Of a DNA stretch of 64,000 bases, positions 53,301 through 60,396 are shown one piece after another. Every line of letters starts with the position of its first letter. Positions within the stretch are counted from its first letter, which is position 1. Made by a program: the position numbers and the translations under genes. The notes below the pieces were generated by a model that did not search any database, had not been told where the DNA came from, and saw nothing but the letters and a program-made list of their open reading frames with translations. The stretch comes from Mycosarcoma maydis (taxonomy: Eukaryota; Basidiomycota; Ustilaginomycetes; Ustilaginales), in the NCBI RefSeq assembly GCF_000328475.2, contig NC_026491.1, positions 124,001 through 188,000 of the forward strand, given 5' to 3'.

Positions 53301-53497
53301 GAAAACAACAGCAGAAGAGCGAAGCTCGAAAGACGCAGAGGCTCATGCGAGGAATCCAGAACCCTGAACTACAGGCCAAGAGGAACGCCAAGAGGAACGA
53401 AAAGAACCATGCAGCTAGAAGAAAGAGGAACCAGAGCAACCTGGAGCAAAGGGAGGCTGGCGGAAGTGGCAAGACCAAGCGCGTCAGGAGGACTTGA
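44303..53497 (+). CDS. UTP20: UTP20/DRIM, U3 snoRNP small-subunit processome component
   Basis: A single 9.2 kb exon of 3064 codons. The frame reaches 44228 only at a GTG; the ATG at 44303 starts M-A-P-T-S-S-Q-H followed by a basic nucleolar-type segment. Utp20 is a giant HEAT-repeat protein that wraps the 90S pre-ribosome and is needed for 18S rRNA processing at sites A0-A2. Family-typical opening: F-R-Y-A-S-F-N-Q-R-L near residue 65. A DRIM-type helical region lies in the middle, and I-P-A-N-P-Q-F-D-S-N-R-F-L-S-L-C and H-K-W-V-R-I-S-S-S-R-I-L-G-G-L-Y come later. The tail is strongly basic (K-R-N-A-K-R-N-E-K-N-H-A-A-R-R-K-R). Acidic insertions at about 1190-1208 and near 2853-2873, and a long acidic linker near 330-355, make it longer than yeast (2493) and human (2785) forms. 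Confidence 0.94.
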   Translation: MAPTSSQHSKSGKKLTREQQRKKADSKASKVRRVQLDASGNQANAKQKTLKQINKNAEKVSSRFRYASFNQRLQDVHLAPAAISASTSYRPYSGLDAPLAAASNSTSSAALPVLDEQDQPLDVTDEDTSSSLHATTSFSQALQAWTDLNLSNAFHDLYRQLYPITQSLPQLIHHRSSIASILATTLSTPSQWLAWDAALDLLPRLAKDLSSEFLPVYPPLLKSAVHITTTTKDTTNGDERAAANLVERGFQSAAWILKAVSPFIVSKEIASRADWDDETAEAQIDSGMVEEEEEVQDVDERTRRLVETWTVIRPYLGWKPIVAKKATAFNKDDDGDNDEEQEQEQEDEDAASTISEQEAGKEAPPADSAMFVNTNIQRISPFTRRFASEAFAHLLRKTRGRQLQSITSLILSDLETMLHDEDQHVHYRHQPSRRPSVRFSRGIAGIWVEGCKSLERRLHSKCISLLSVLLSSSRPVPNVSGDKYRHLTRLILGRLTITALVHHCNASHFAIVLEYLSSLVDHNQSQLSQETSKIQNVAHLTESVEWLACAVGVRKGTRVADQAKPALFALLLRLSPLFLDKTVQAPTGAALRTSLVSLFALSIPLGRLQDLLGPGIKLVDSVAPVPSLSKSKDCIEIRQSLWPEFSGLVEALAQPTLEWSGFKQFVLPTVLTSTAETVASSSTSPQCKDHAFTLLERLEKIGQLDELRVSHHSPLLVRWSRHVASEIEGRLSKLVMLFCSDKSNTQGTNAKNAASRILDQQHLLEPLVPALRLSTVPKSSPSTNFGSQIAQLLLDGLLSNAYFGSEEQVRSSYDKHIINPALLIGLAFESLAILQERSAGKDFETVAKQLKDQLSIQQVVQCSAWHRGALNGLSKYLASCPARLRPQLPRLADVLEPLSAAIMSSDPLIRVSALEILSLIEAEELSGNTTFIGKLVEVERTPLSVASIRDRNVRVRSVGRDVGRAIAVYKAADLQRNVQRDTLILRYLVANLKLNLRPVWSEAIKAVTDIVESGHREIENSLFQIAIAELESGQRLDGSELRFLPAVWLQSDTGAEESHEASANTDEVEPDRVLRDESDIAGIDDDKQFQDGILLERRKAVRSCIQHARTSSGSDANGIGRNGLTTTLQACIEIQQPDARLDLVNYRHQILKLLCEVAPIVERNNARFIHIFFRDAGPRNLAGVLLSPLDDDDDEEDEKDADDEGDNINKEKSVDGEAMNLSKKDRQAQLSAYLEVLGKLKNPKALSRSGELHSYLLSLCATAEVSVQKLALEAILTWKDEAVMPYATKLKELLEAGNFRDTLVSFTLSSDSNVVQPYHRPALMPLVIRLLFGALLSRRGNRTSGAGQRARRGAVLGALADIGSDELVTLVDLMLAPFGDQAQPPSGDEDGFKYVLKSPVASTRRQVGFLSLLGEVVKQIGNNLLPYWDRLISVALNLTYHAHQAVVQAHIQSTDTSCSTEASKPLTARTSRARLVRQAGYKRLCDFFAKPQAASIFRWDRYLPAIFAELISPRLEALRVESSQSQSALLELLHVWSGQSETLPLLGTYDNAVLPSIFAILAAPTVKPSAIGSVLDIAERVLAAAAAETDAMDVSLDVNYRNGCILSLVDLVVRPHASIFLNSVTPLIEQAASAAGPAAAAMGRDDLLRRQISLLAALSPFVTAAEDASHLVKLLSPMMRKSNFLVPERTKTELLAIFERLLSLIPEFRDERSELFHSTFVMLSGLFSLLRTGESRKTLSTAFNRCAEVDMELERVAKWCTQLNALSKRRVEERDFDQLFGAFDSINASDAYITAKEWQPLVHNFLFLILDPEELSVRSNANASLVKFISQTAAESDSGADGEGALMQLFLQAVWPGLKKAVRHRSELVRRDVMAVMSSAAEQLAKCQVMAELSGLLGGGDAEVNFFNNIHHIQLHRRTRAVKRLPEQAAKGSMKSRTISDILAPVLGHFLVPGSVELYDHNLVTEVITSLGLLSGQLTWGPYNALLWQYLRLANKKGASERIMVRTAMAILDNFHFGMEEEAIIDEADIDDDEAEERNQEAQAVVEISKDKDSKEAERVKILDAVTSRLLPRLMAYLEQKDETEDSTRLPIAVGVVRVAQCLPATQRKTQISKLLKTLSNVFRSKAQDTRDLARETACKVMSTLGANFLPEFLREMRRALMRGPQKAVLAFTVHSVLTHLMTSKDEPLTSLDHGAKEIIEIAVEDIFGATADDRESIGSKTTYREVKHSKSMDTFEQVSRIVTPNRMAEVLQPLRDILQQTEVPKVVRQVEECLRRVASGIPANPQFDSNRFLSLCATLIRRDAVFLQARKPETKAASRHKSATLYNYAVFLKRKDVEEGASAGKDHYSRNAHKFVAFGLEMLVTSLRRERFDFQDEEVLAKLNGMVNIVGEAAYANESSVLELSLRCIAQIVKVPVSRVDKALPVFIKQIFGIIHQYGSPQSQIVQTALRTLTAILRECKQASLSETHLSGLLKLIAPDLEEPAVQSTLFGLLRAIVGRRLVVSEVYDTMDKVAEMMVTNQSDSVRDLCRSTYLQFLLDYPQGKQRLRNQIGFLAKNLAYEHESGRLSVLEITDAILNKFGDELLQEYAEMLFVALAMVLANDTSSKCREKSALLIRTLLRTMSETQQDKTALMVDAWSRQEAKPELARVGVQIYGLLMEALPDRSAGWAERVLEVVTKVLVECADDLEALESTDPVLEDELDWQLPYHSLQTLGRLTTLIGAANETSTKACNDAVRRLLLFPHKWVRISSSRILGGLYALQEPHAPNMVTVQQDPIGSLPALVDAAKKSCLQLRSDKLDDTLALQVVKNLVWIGRCFALFPVERANLDELDATAEDGEELSLGQEGRDQGSGSDLDSDSDSDTDTDSVDSTHQYAAALDTPAVIASDPLRWLISRLSFQARLSLAQSKPPHWTINPSSILRFFAALSSSLPRTLLPRLLPLFLAPLIRLIESRSEPTSSSTLTESDQLKSLAIEVQSHLSHLVDVASFNKTYSMLKRKQQQKSEARKTQRLMRGIQNPELQAKRNAKRNEKNHAARRKRNQSNLEQREAGGSGKTKRVRRT

Positions 53498-53788
53498 GTA
53501 GCCGAGATTTCCAAGACAAGAATAGAACGATGATGACGATCACTTTAGGTTCAGAAACAAAAGAGCATGGTCATTCACAATGTGAGCGTGGAGCACGGAA
53601 GGTATGCCGGAACGTATGCTGGTTTGTTAGAATCTACATTGTGATTCACGATTGAAGCCGAAGCCGACTCTTTTGAAGTGACACTGGGTTAGTGAGCTTC
53701 ACCAGGCAGGCAACGGCGATCCACACTCGCCACTCGAAAGCATCGTGAATCCAAATCGAGCGTATCCATCTTGACTCGTCGCGGCACC

Positions 53789-55597
53789 TCACGGTGCAGT
53801 CCAGACAAAACTCGTCAATCCTTGCTGGACAGGCAGTGTGGTACGCCTGCCGTCGCTGGAAACCACGACATTCTTGGTCTGCTGGCATGTGTTCGCGATC
53901 ACCAACCCGATCCTCCTCGTTGCCGCCGCATTTGCACCTGTGTTCGCGCGCTGCAAGCTGCTGCTGTTCAAAGGTGCAGCGTAAGCCAGCCATTGCAAAC
54001 ACTGCCAGTCGTCCTGATCTAACGAATAGAGGGTTCCTTGGCTAGCCTGGACGCGGACCGCTTGTCCGCCACCCACGTTGGTGAGGTCAGTAGTGGCGGC
54101 GGAGAAGTGCGAGGTGAGGTAGATCTGGTCGTTGAAGTCGACGTACGGATTTGCCGGGTGCGAGGGCGAGGAGAGGGTGAGCGATCCGGTGCACGAACTG
54201 CAGTAGGACGATTCGAGATGTGGACCGTAACCGTTGTCTAGCGCCAAGTTCCATTGAACGACACTTCGAGCGTTAACGATGCTCACAGGCCAGTAGACGT
54301 TGTTCAACCAGCCTTGGATACCTGCCCATCTATTGGCGGGGTTACCAGTGCCAGTGCATTCAGTCAGGTGGACGTTCTTGGACACGTCGTTTTGAAGCGC
54401 TTGTTCGAATTGTGAAATTTGCTCAGGATCGCCGCGGTAACAGTGGAAGGCGATGGCGTCGATAGCAGAGGCATTGGCGTTGACAATGTCTGCAGCGCTC
54501 TGCCAGCGCGCATAGTTGTCGTCGTGAGCCCACACTTGGACTCGCGACAATCCACGCTGTGCCAAGGCATCCTTGAGAGCAACCGCGAGCTGCGCCTGCG
54601 TAGTGGAGTCCATGCCCATGGACGGGTAGGTGGCGACGTGCGAAGGTTCATTCTGCAGCGTCATAGCCCAAGGCTCAACGCCTGCGCGCATGAAGGCCTC
54701 TGCCGTTTGCGCATAGTATTGCGCCAATACGCCGATGAAGCCAGAACGAAGCATGCCTCCATTCATGGCATTGTTCGACTTCATAAAGGCCGGCGGGCTC
54801 CAGGGACTGAGGATCACCTTGAGGTTAGGATTGCGCTTCCTGGCATCCAGCAGTACAGGAATCGTGTACTGGCTGCTCTGGGTGCCTTGGATGCTGAAAC
54901 CGTTCAAGAGGGCATTGGGATCATTGAGCTGATCTACCGCTTGTGCAAACGCGGGTGGTTGTGAAATGTAGCTATACTCTTGGTTGACAGAAAAGTCGCT
55001 TGCTCCCATTGTGACTCGCGTGACACTGACACCGGTAGCATTGCTAAACATGAAATCCATCACTCTGTTGTAGAGGCGCGCTTCCTTGGTCTTGAGCCGG
55101 CTCAGCAGGAAAGCGGAGGCATCGGTCATGGCGCCACCAAAGCCATCGATGGGTTGGAAAGTTTCGGCGGTATCAATGATGATATCAACGCCCTGACTGT
55201 CGCTCCTGTAAGTGCCTAGCTGCGGGTTGGCGGATGTCCAGTTGAAGTTGGTGCCATTGCGAGGGGCAGTGTACCAGTAGCCATGTTGAAGCAAGGACGA
55301 TCGGTCGCCAGAGATGGTTGTAGGCACATAGTCGGCAGAAGGATTTGAATCTTCTTTGGACGGCCTGCCGATGGTGAGGCCTAATGCAAGACCGAGGATA
55401 AGCGCAAGTAGGGCGATCGAAACGAGTGCAATCAGGATGATTTTGCGAGAACGGGATTGTTTACTCCACCAAGCGCAAGCTTTGTTCTTGCGACGTCCGG
55501 AAGGTGGCGGTGGTGTTGTAGGCGAGTGAGTGATTGGCAGCATGGGCTTGTCCATGTACGAGTCTGACTCGCCACCGCGGCCATATGTGTGCGACAT
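53789..55597 (-). CDS. GH30 glycosidase (glucosylceramidase-like), type II membrane protein
   Basis: 602 codons from the ATG at 55597; the frame upstream is open only through a TTG. Residues 1-50 are cytosolic, one helix is at about 52-77 (I-I-L-I-A-L-V-S-I-A-L-L-A-L-I-L-G-L), and the rest is lumenal with many N-glycosylation sites. The GH30 core begins G-F-G-G-A-M-T-D-A-S-A, typical of glucosylceramidases and fungal beta-1,6-glucanases. The acid/base is Glu317 (L-Q-N-E-P) and the nucleophile Glu413 (L-T-E-C-T-G-T-G), after L-S-P-W-S-P-P-A-F-M-K. Both residues are intact, so it should be active on a beta-glucoside: glucosylceramide or a wall beta-1,6-glucan, which the sequence does not decide. 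A cleaved signal peptide is absent; the membrane anchor is unusual for secreted fungal GH30 enzymes. It converges with UTP20 (stop codons 291 bp apart). Confidence 0.9.
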   Translation of the reverse strand: MSHTYGRGGESDSYMDKPMLPITHSPTTPPPPSGRRKNKACAWWSKQSRSRKIILIALVSIALLALILGLALGLTIGRPSKEDSNPSADYVPTTISGDRSSLLQHGYWYTAPRNGTNFNWTSANPQLGTYRSDSQGVDIIIDTAETFQPIDGFGGAMTDASAFLLSRLKTKEARLYNRVMDFMFSNATGVSVTRVTMGASDFSVNQEYSYISQPPAFAQAVDQLNDPNALLNGFSIQGTQSSQYTIPVLLDARKRNPNLKVILSPWSPPAFMKSNNAMNGGMLRSGFIGVLAQYYAQTAEAFMRAGVEPWAMTLQNEPSHVATYPSMGMDSTTQAQLAVALKDALAQRGLSRVQVWAHDDNYARWQSAADIVNANASAIDAIAFHCYRGDPEQISQFEQALQNDVSKNVHLTECTGTGNPANRWAGIQGWLNNVYWPVSIVNARSVVQWNLALDNGYGPHLESSYCSSCTGSLTLSSPSHPANPYVDFNDQIYLTSHFSAATTDLTNVGGGQAVRVQASQGTLYSLDQDDWQCLQWLAYAAPLNSSSLQRANTGANAAATRRIGLVIANTCQQTKNVVVSSDGRRTTLPVQQGLTSFVWTAP

Positions 55598-57549
55598 GCC
55601 GAGCGAGTTTGTTGCTGCTGTCTTTCCTCGAAAGTTGTGTGGCTGCCTCGAGGATCCTTGTGTGAAATGCGTTCTTTTTTGCTTGAATATCAACAGTCAA
55701 ACGCAGTGGAAGACGAAGGCTAGTGATGGAGCAAAGCCGAGCAAGATGGCGGATGCGTAGCTGTAGACGGACTTGGAAGGGAAATGGGGCTAAAGCGGCT
55801 TGCTGATGCACTCGGCAAGACCCTTTGTGCAGCGCGTCTGCGTCGGATAACACGTTCCAGACGCACCAAGGGTGGAGGAGAGCACGTTGAGTCGTATCTA
55901 TGATGAAGAACAATCGTGAATACAATCACAGTAGCGCGGCAATCCGGCGTCATTTGGGACGTGCTGGCTCGAATTTGAACGTTCCGCGGTTGCTCGAGTG
56001 ATTCACACGCAGGGAAAATGAGGCTGCAAAGACATGAGAGCAAGGCCTTTGGTGGGTGATTGATCGCACTGTACAGTGTACTGTAGAAAATCTTCTCGGC
56101 TGCTATGGTCAACAATCTCGGCTTTGCAACTTTTTTTGACAAGATCTCAAAGCTTGGCGGTTGCATCGGTGTCTTTTGATAACTGACGCAGGCCGCGGAA
56201 CTGCGAAGGAGACAGACAAGCGCACTCGATCTCGATTCATGATTCATGATCCATGATCCACGATTGACGATTGACGATTGACGATTTACGGTTGCGCAGA
56301 ACGAGATCTCGTCGATTCGAGTAGGAGCCGCATATCTTTTGCTCCAACATGAGCATGAATTTTGGTGTGCGTGAGGCGACTCTATTGTGCGAGAATCGTG
56401 AATGGATGATCAGGCTCACTGCAGTCACAGAGTGACACACGGCAGTGGTGAGTACGAATCTGTGAATGACGAATTGTGTGATGATAGAGATGTCCACAGC
56501 ATTCACGATTACGAAGCAGCCAGACGAGCGAGCTAGCGACGTGCAAGGCGCAGTTGTGAGTTGGTTGTTGAGAGTTGTGCGACTACAGACAAGCGAGGAC
56601 GAGCATTGCGCCTACTTTCGTGTTTGTCGAACGCCAAATTTATTAATAATTCACCGGTTTGTATTTTTATAACAGATAGGGTTTGGTCTTTTTTATTCTA
56701 TTGATAAAAATAAATCGATGATAATTTTCAAATTTCAGCCAGATCCTGACACAGAAAAGATTCACGAATCACAAATCGTGAATGGTACCGCTGATTCACA
56801 CTCAAGAGTAGCCGACGAGTAACGCGGCTCGATGATTCGTGATTCCTGCGCGTGTGACAGTTGCACCCGAGCTTTCCCTCTCACCCAGAAAATTTCGTGT
56901 CAGTTATGCTTACGCTGTCGACGCAATTTCGGGCTTACGTGCGTCATGTCTCGTGTGTCGTCTGTACATTTGCCTTGGCTCACTTTACTCGGCCAAATGT
57001 ACGCCGCTGGCTAGAGCAAACCATTGCCGGTGTTCGGGTCGGTCATACAGACGAGACAGATGATGCTGGATGTTTTGCATCGAGAAACTTACAAACAGAT
57101 TCGCAGACAACAGTCTTTTTTACTGTATTTCCACGTTGGAGCTTTTATGCGGCTGCCGAGCTGGACTAGTCGAGCGCTCGCAAGGTCAACCCCCCTACCT
57201 ACATGCATGCTTGCACGCGTGTTAGCCCACTTTGGCTCTCATCTTTCTCACCGCGAGCGCTATGTGCGTCAAAGCTGCCGCAAGCATCGTGAACCGAACA
57301 TGTGAGCTGCAACCAGGCGTGGAGGCTGCTTTTGCCGTTGAAACCAGAACCGTCAACGCCTTACTTGGTGCTAGGCCGTGATTTCTGTCGCTTCCAAACT
57401 TGCACAGGGTCTCGAAACTTTGTGCGTTCATCACAAATGTCTCCACTTGCAAGTTGATCCTCTTACCACTTTGATCGTTGCAACGTTTTCCACACTTTGT
57501 TTCCCGACCACGATCAACACAGTCATCACTCCTCTCGATAGCGACAACC
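55598..57549. other. 2 kb divergent region between GH30 and acyltransferase genes
   Basis: Repeat-rich, with heptamer arrays at 56235-56290, about 56395-56510 and 56755-56845, and an AT-rich stretch at about 56637-56745. It should contain the promoters of both flanking genes. A 175-codon frame at 55720-56247 (minus) has no recognisable features. Confidence 0.6.
56235..56290. repeat. degenerate 7-bp-period array of eight units
   Basis: Eight consecutive heptamers in perfect register: ATTCATG twice, ATCCATG, ATCCACG, ATTGACG three times, ATTTACG. The unit changes gradually along the array while the 7-bp spacing is kept. Confidence 0.95.
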
Positions 57550-59241
57550 ATGGCATCCCGTTATTCGCTCAGCGCAGAGCTACCTGCCACGCGCAAGTCG
57601 TTGCGCCTTGCCAAAAGTGGTCGCGGCTCAGCTGAGCATGTCCAACAGCAGCTATCCGCAATGGCATCCACACCTGGTCCCGCAGCACAAGACAACATCT
57701 CTGTTGGCCCACAAAACGCTTCGACTGAACCGCTCAAGACTTGTGCAAATAACCAAGACGTCACGGTTCGACGTCATCTGTCCAACGGTTACAAAACCAA
57801 CGCAAAGTCGGAAACGGATGCGTTTAAATCCCAGACATCCGATTGCACCTACGACGATCGTGGCTACCTCGTCCTCAAACCTGCCGATGTCTTTGGTCTC
57901 ACAGCCAATGCATTCACCCAAGATCAGAGCAACGACCAAGGTCGCCCACGCTCCAGGCGACTCGCCTACCTCGAAGGTCTGCGCGGTATACTAGGGATTC
58001 AAGTCCTTCTTTGGACGTTTTTCCGTATTTTTGCCCCCGCCATCGTAGCGGATCGCGACATAGACGGCGTTTACCCCGCAGCCTTTGTCGAGCGAGCGCC
58101 TGGCTGGCAGTCGATTCTGCGCAAGGTCTTGTCACCCCTGCTGTTTGATGGCGAGTTGCAAGCAGCATTCTTTATCATCTTGTCTGGACGTGCGAGTCTG
58201 CAGACTTTCATCGAGCGCAGACAGGCTGTCCCACTGGCAGGAGCCGCATTCAAGCGCCCTTTCCGATTCATTTTCCCCATGGCAGTCACGTTGGCGCTTG
58301 TTTCGCTCGTCGTTGCCGTCAACGGATTCCGATACGCACCTGCGCTCTCAAGCGCGTTGGAAAATCAGCTAGCTCGGCCTCCCGTACAATGGAAGTCGGC
58401 GCTCGAGTACTTCAACTCGTTACTGTTCTTCATGTCCACTCCGCTCTACTTTAAAACGGCGCGAGCGACGAGCTTCATCCCACCCAGCGGAACGCTCTGG
58501 ATCGTTCCTGTGCTGTTCCAACAGACGTACGTGATGATTATCTTGGCGTTCACTCTGCCCTTCACCGTTTTGCGATACAAGAACTTGGGTATGATCCTGC
58601 TCATCCTCACTACGGCTTGGGTGGGTCGTTTCAGCTGGTACACGCTCACCGGCCTCTTGCTGGCTGAATGGGCGACTGTGTACCGCCAACTGCTGCCGCG
58701 CGGACGCATCCCTCTGGACCGGGCCGGCGTGCGGTCTCTGCCCGCCTATGTTCCCGGTTTGCTCTTTGTGCTTCTCGGTGTCATGTTCAAGTATCTCTGG
58801 ATCGCCGGCTTGCCCGCCGATGCGAACAACGAGATCATCGCGCATGTGGATGGCCACACGGGCAAGCTCAACTACAGCACGGACCCAGCATCGGTTGCTT
58901 ATCCGAGATACGACAACTGGCTGCTCGCCACGGGCCTGCTCTATCTGGTGGAGCTGTTTCCGCGTGTACAGCGTCTGCTCAGCAGTCGTCCGTTGGTGTA
59001 CCTCGGCCGATGGGCGTTCAGTATCTCGCTGATTTCTGGAACTCTCATGCTCAGCTTGGGCAGCCTCGTATGGCACCACCTCACTACGTCGCTCGGCTGG
59101 ACAAGCCAGGCGGCTATTCTGGCTGTGCTCTTCCTCGTCCTCATCCCTTCGACAGCCCTCCTGGTAGATGCTTATTCTAGGCTCGTAGATGACACCACCC
59201 TCTGGTTCTCCAATTGGCTTTTCAAGTGGATCCGCGTTTAG
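57550..59241 (+). CDS. acyltransferase-3 (OafA-like) family membrane protein
   Basis: 563 codons from the ATG at 57550 (ACCATGG); upstream the frame opens only from a TTG. Residues 1-130 are hydrophilic, with a basic patch (R-K-S-L-R-L-A-K-S-G-R-G). The acyltransferase-3 domain starts Y-L-E-G-L-R-G at 140-146 and has about ten helices to the C-terminus. Typical motifs are F-F-I-I-L-S-G-R-A-S-L-Q-T-F at about 211-224 and the Arg/Pro-rich loop K-R-P-F-R-F-I-F-P. The family transfers acyl groups across a membrane to sugars or lipids. The conserved His of helix 1, eleven residues after the R of L-R-G, is Thr156 here, so catalysis may be altered or lost. No extracellular GH16-like domain is present, unlike the protein encoded at 36017. 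Substrate unknown. Confidence 0.83.
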   Translation: MASRYSLSAELPATRKSLRLAKSGRGSAEHVQQQLSAMASTPGPAAQDNISVGPQNASTEPLKTCANNQDVTVRRHLSNGYKTNAKSETDAFKSQTSDCTYDDRGYLVLKPADVFGLTANAFTQDQSNDQGRPRSRRLAYLEGLRGILGIQVLLWTFFRIFAPAIVADRDIDGVYPAAFVERAPGWQSILRKVLSPLLFDGELQAAFFIILSGRASLQTFIERRQAVPLAGAAFKRPFRFIFPMAVTLALVSLVVAVNGFRYAPALSSALENQLARPPVQWKSALEYFNSLLFFMSTPLYFKTARATSFIPPSGTLWIVPVLFQQTYVMIILAFTLPFTVLRYKNLGMILLILTTAWVGRFSWYTLTGLLLAEWATVYRQLLPRGRIPLDRAGVRSLPAYVPGLLFVLLGVMFKYLWIAGLPADANNEIIAHVDGHTGKLNYSTDPASVAYPRYDNWLLATGLLYLVELFPRVQRLLSSRPLVYLGRWAFSISLISGTLMLSLGSLVWHHLTTSLGWTSQAAILAVLFLVLIPSTALLVDAYSRLVDDTTLWFSNWLFKWIRV

Positions 59242-60396
59242 CGTCTAGTATAGTTTCTCTCGCGACTCGCGCCTTGGGTTTTCTTTGCAATTCATCTTTC
59301 GTCATTCACCATTTGACTCTGCTTGGTCGGTGCGCAGCCACCACAATCGTCGTATCGCTTAGTCTTCTCTCTGTGCCTCGACATGCGTTGCTCGATTCAC
59401 GTTTGGTAAAGATGGCCATTGGTCTTATCTCACTTTGGCGACGAGTTGGGCTCGCACATGCCACTCGCGATAGTCGAGATACAACGAGGCATGGGCAGCC
59501 TCGATCGAGTAGCGCGTGCCGCACAAGCACATGCTTGCTTCACCGAACGTGTAGATTCAACGCCGCTCGTCGGCTGTTTCCAGTAGAAGCGTCATGTCTG
59601 TCTTGCTGCATGCTAGCTCTTCTGATGTGTGATCCTGAAACACATCACTCACAACTAGTTCAAGAGGCAATCGTCGGCCTAGACCCTGTCGGCCATGTCG
59701 CCGCGCGAACGATCGAAAGTGAAGCTAAGATCGCCCTCGCCTACGCAAGTGCATACCACAGAAAGCCACATAAGCCACGTCTCACACAGAGCAAAGGCAG
59801 GACGGTAAATCAAGCATGGTCGTCCCGTGTCGCGGGACTCTTACCGCATAGCATACGTTCAAGCATCAAGCTTCCCAAGGCTTTGCAGAATGTTGCAAGG
59901 GGAGAATGATTCTCGCTGTAGGTTTCGCTATCCTGAGTCGACTTGCAAGGACGAGCAATTCACAAAGATGCTCATTTTGTATGTAGTTTCAGGTCCAGAG
60001 AAGGAAGCGATCTTTTCGCCATTTTCTTCCCTTCAACAAGACTCACGACTGCCAAAAATTATCACGGGTTTTCACCTTTAATTTGTGATTATTCTCAACT
60101 CGTGACTCGACTACACCACGTTCTATCTGAACATCCAAGCGGACAGGACATGGGATCTGCTAGCTTCAATAGACAATACACGATCACCTCAAGCATACAC
60201 GATCCGTCTCTTCATGCAACAGAAACAAAGTCGATTACCACACACCCAAGTGAAAATACTACAACAAAGCAGAAACACAAATGTCCGAAACAAAGGGATG
60301 CAAGATCATGAAAAAAAAGAGTGTGACAGACAATAAACAGATGCGATACAGAGGGATGACGACAAGACGTGCAATAGAAGAGGCCAACACGGCTCA
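59242..60396. other. convergent intergenic region
   Basis: Between the acyltransferase stop and the CoA-ligase stop, so it should hold both 3' UTRs. A 231-codon frame that overlaps the acyltransferase end (59214-59909) has no features of a real protein. No gene supported. Confidence 0.55.

Noticed and set aside
55720..56247. 175-codon minus-strand ORF upstream of GH30
   Set aside because: Low-complexity Ser/Pro/Arg composition in a repeat-rich promoter region, with no recognised domain.
59214..59909. 231-codon ORF overlapping the end of the second acyltransferase gene
   Set aside because: Out of frame with the acyltransferase; its first part is a shadow and the remainder has no motif.
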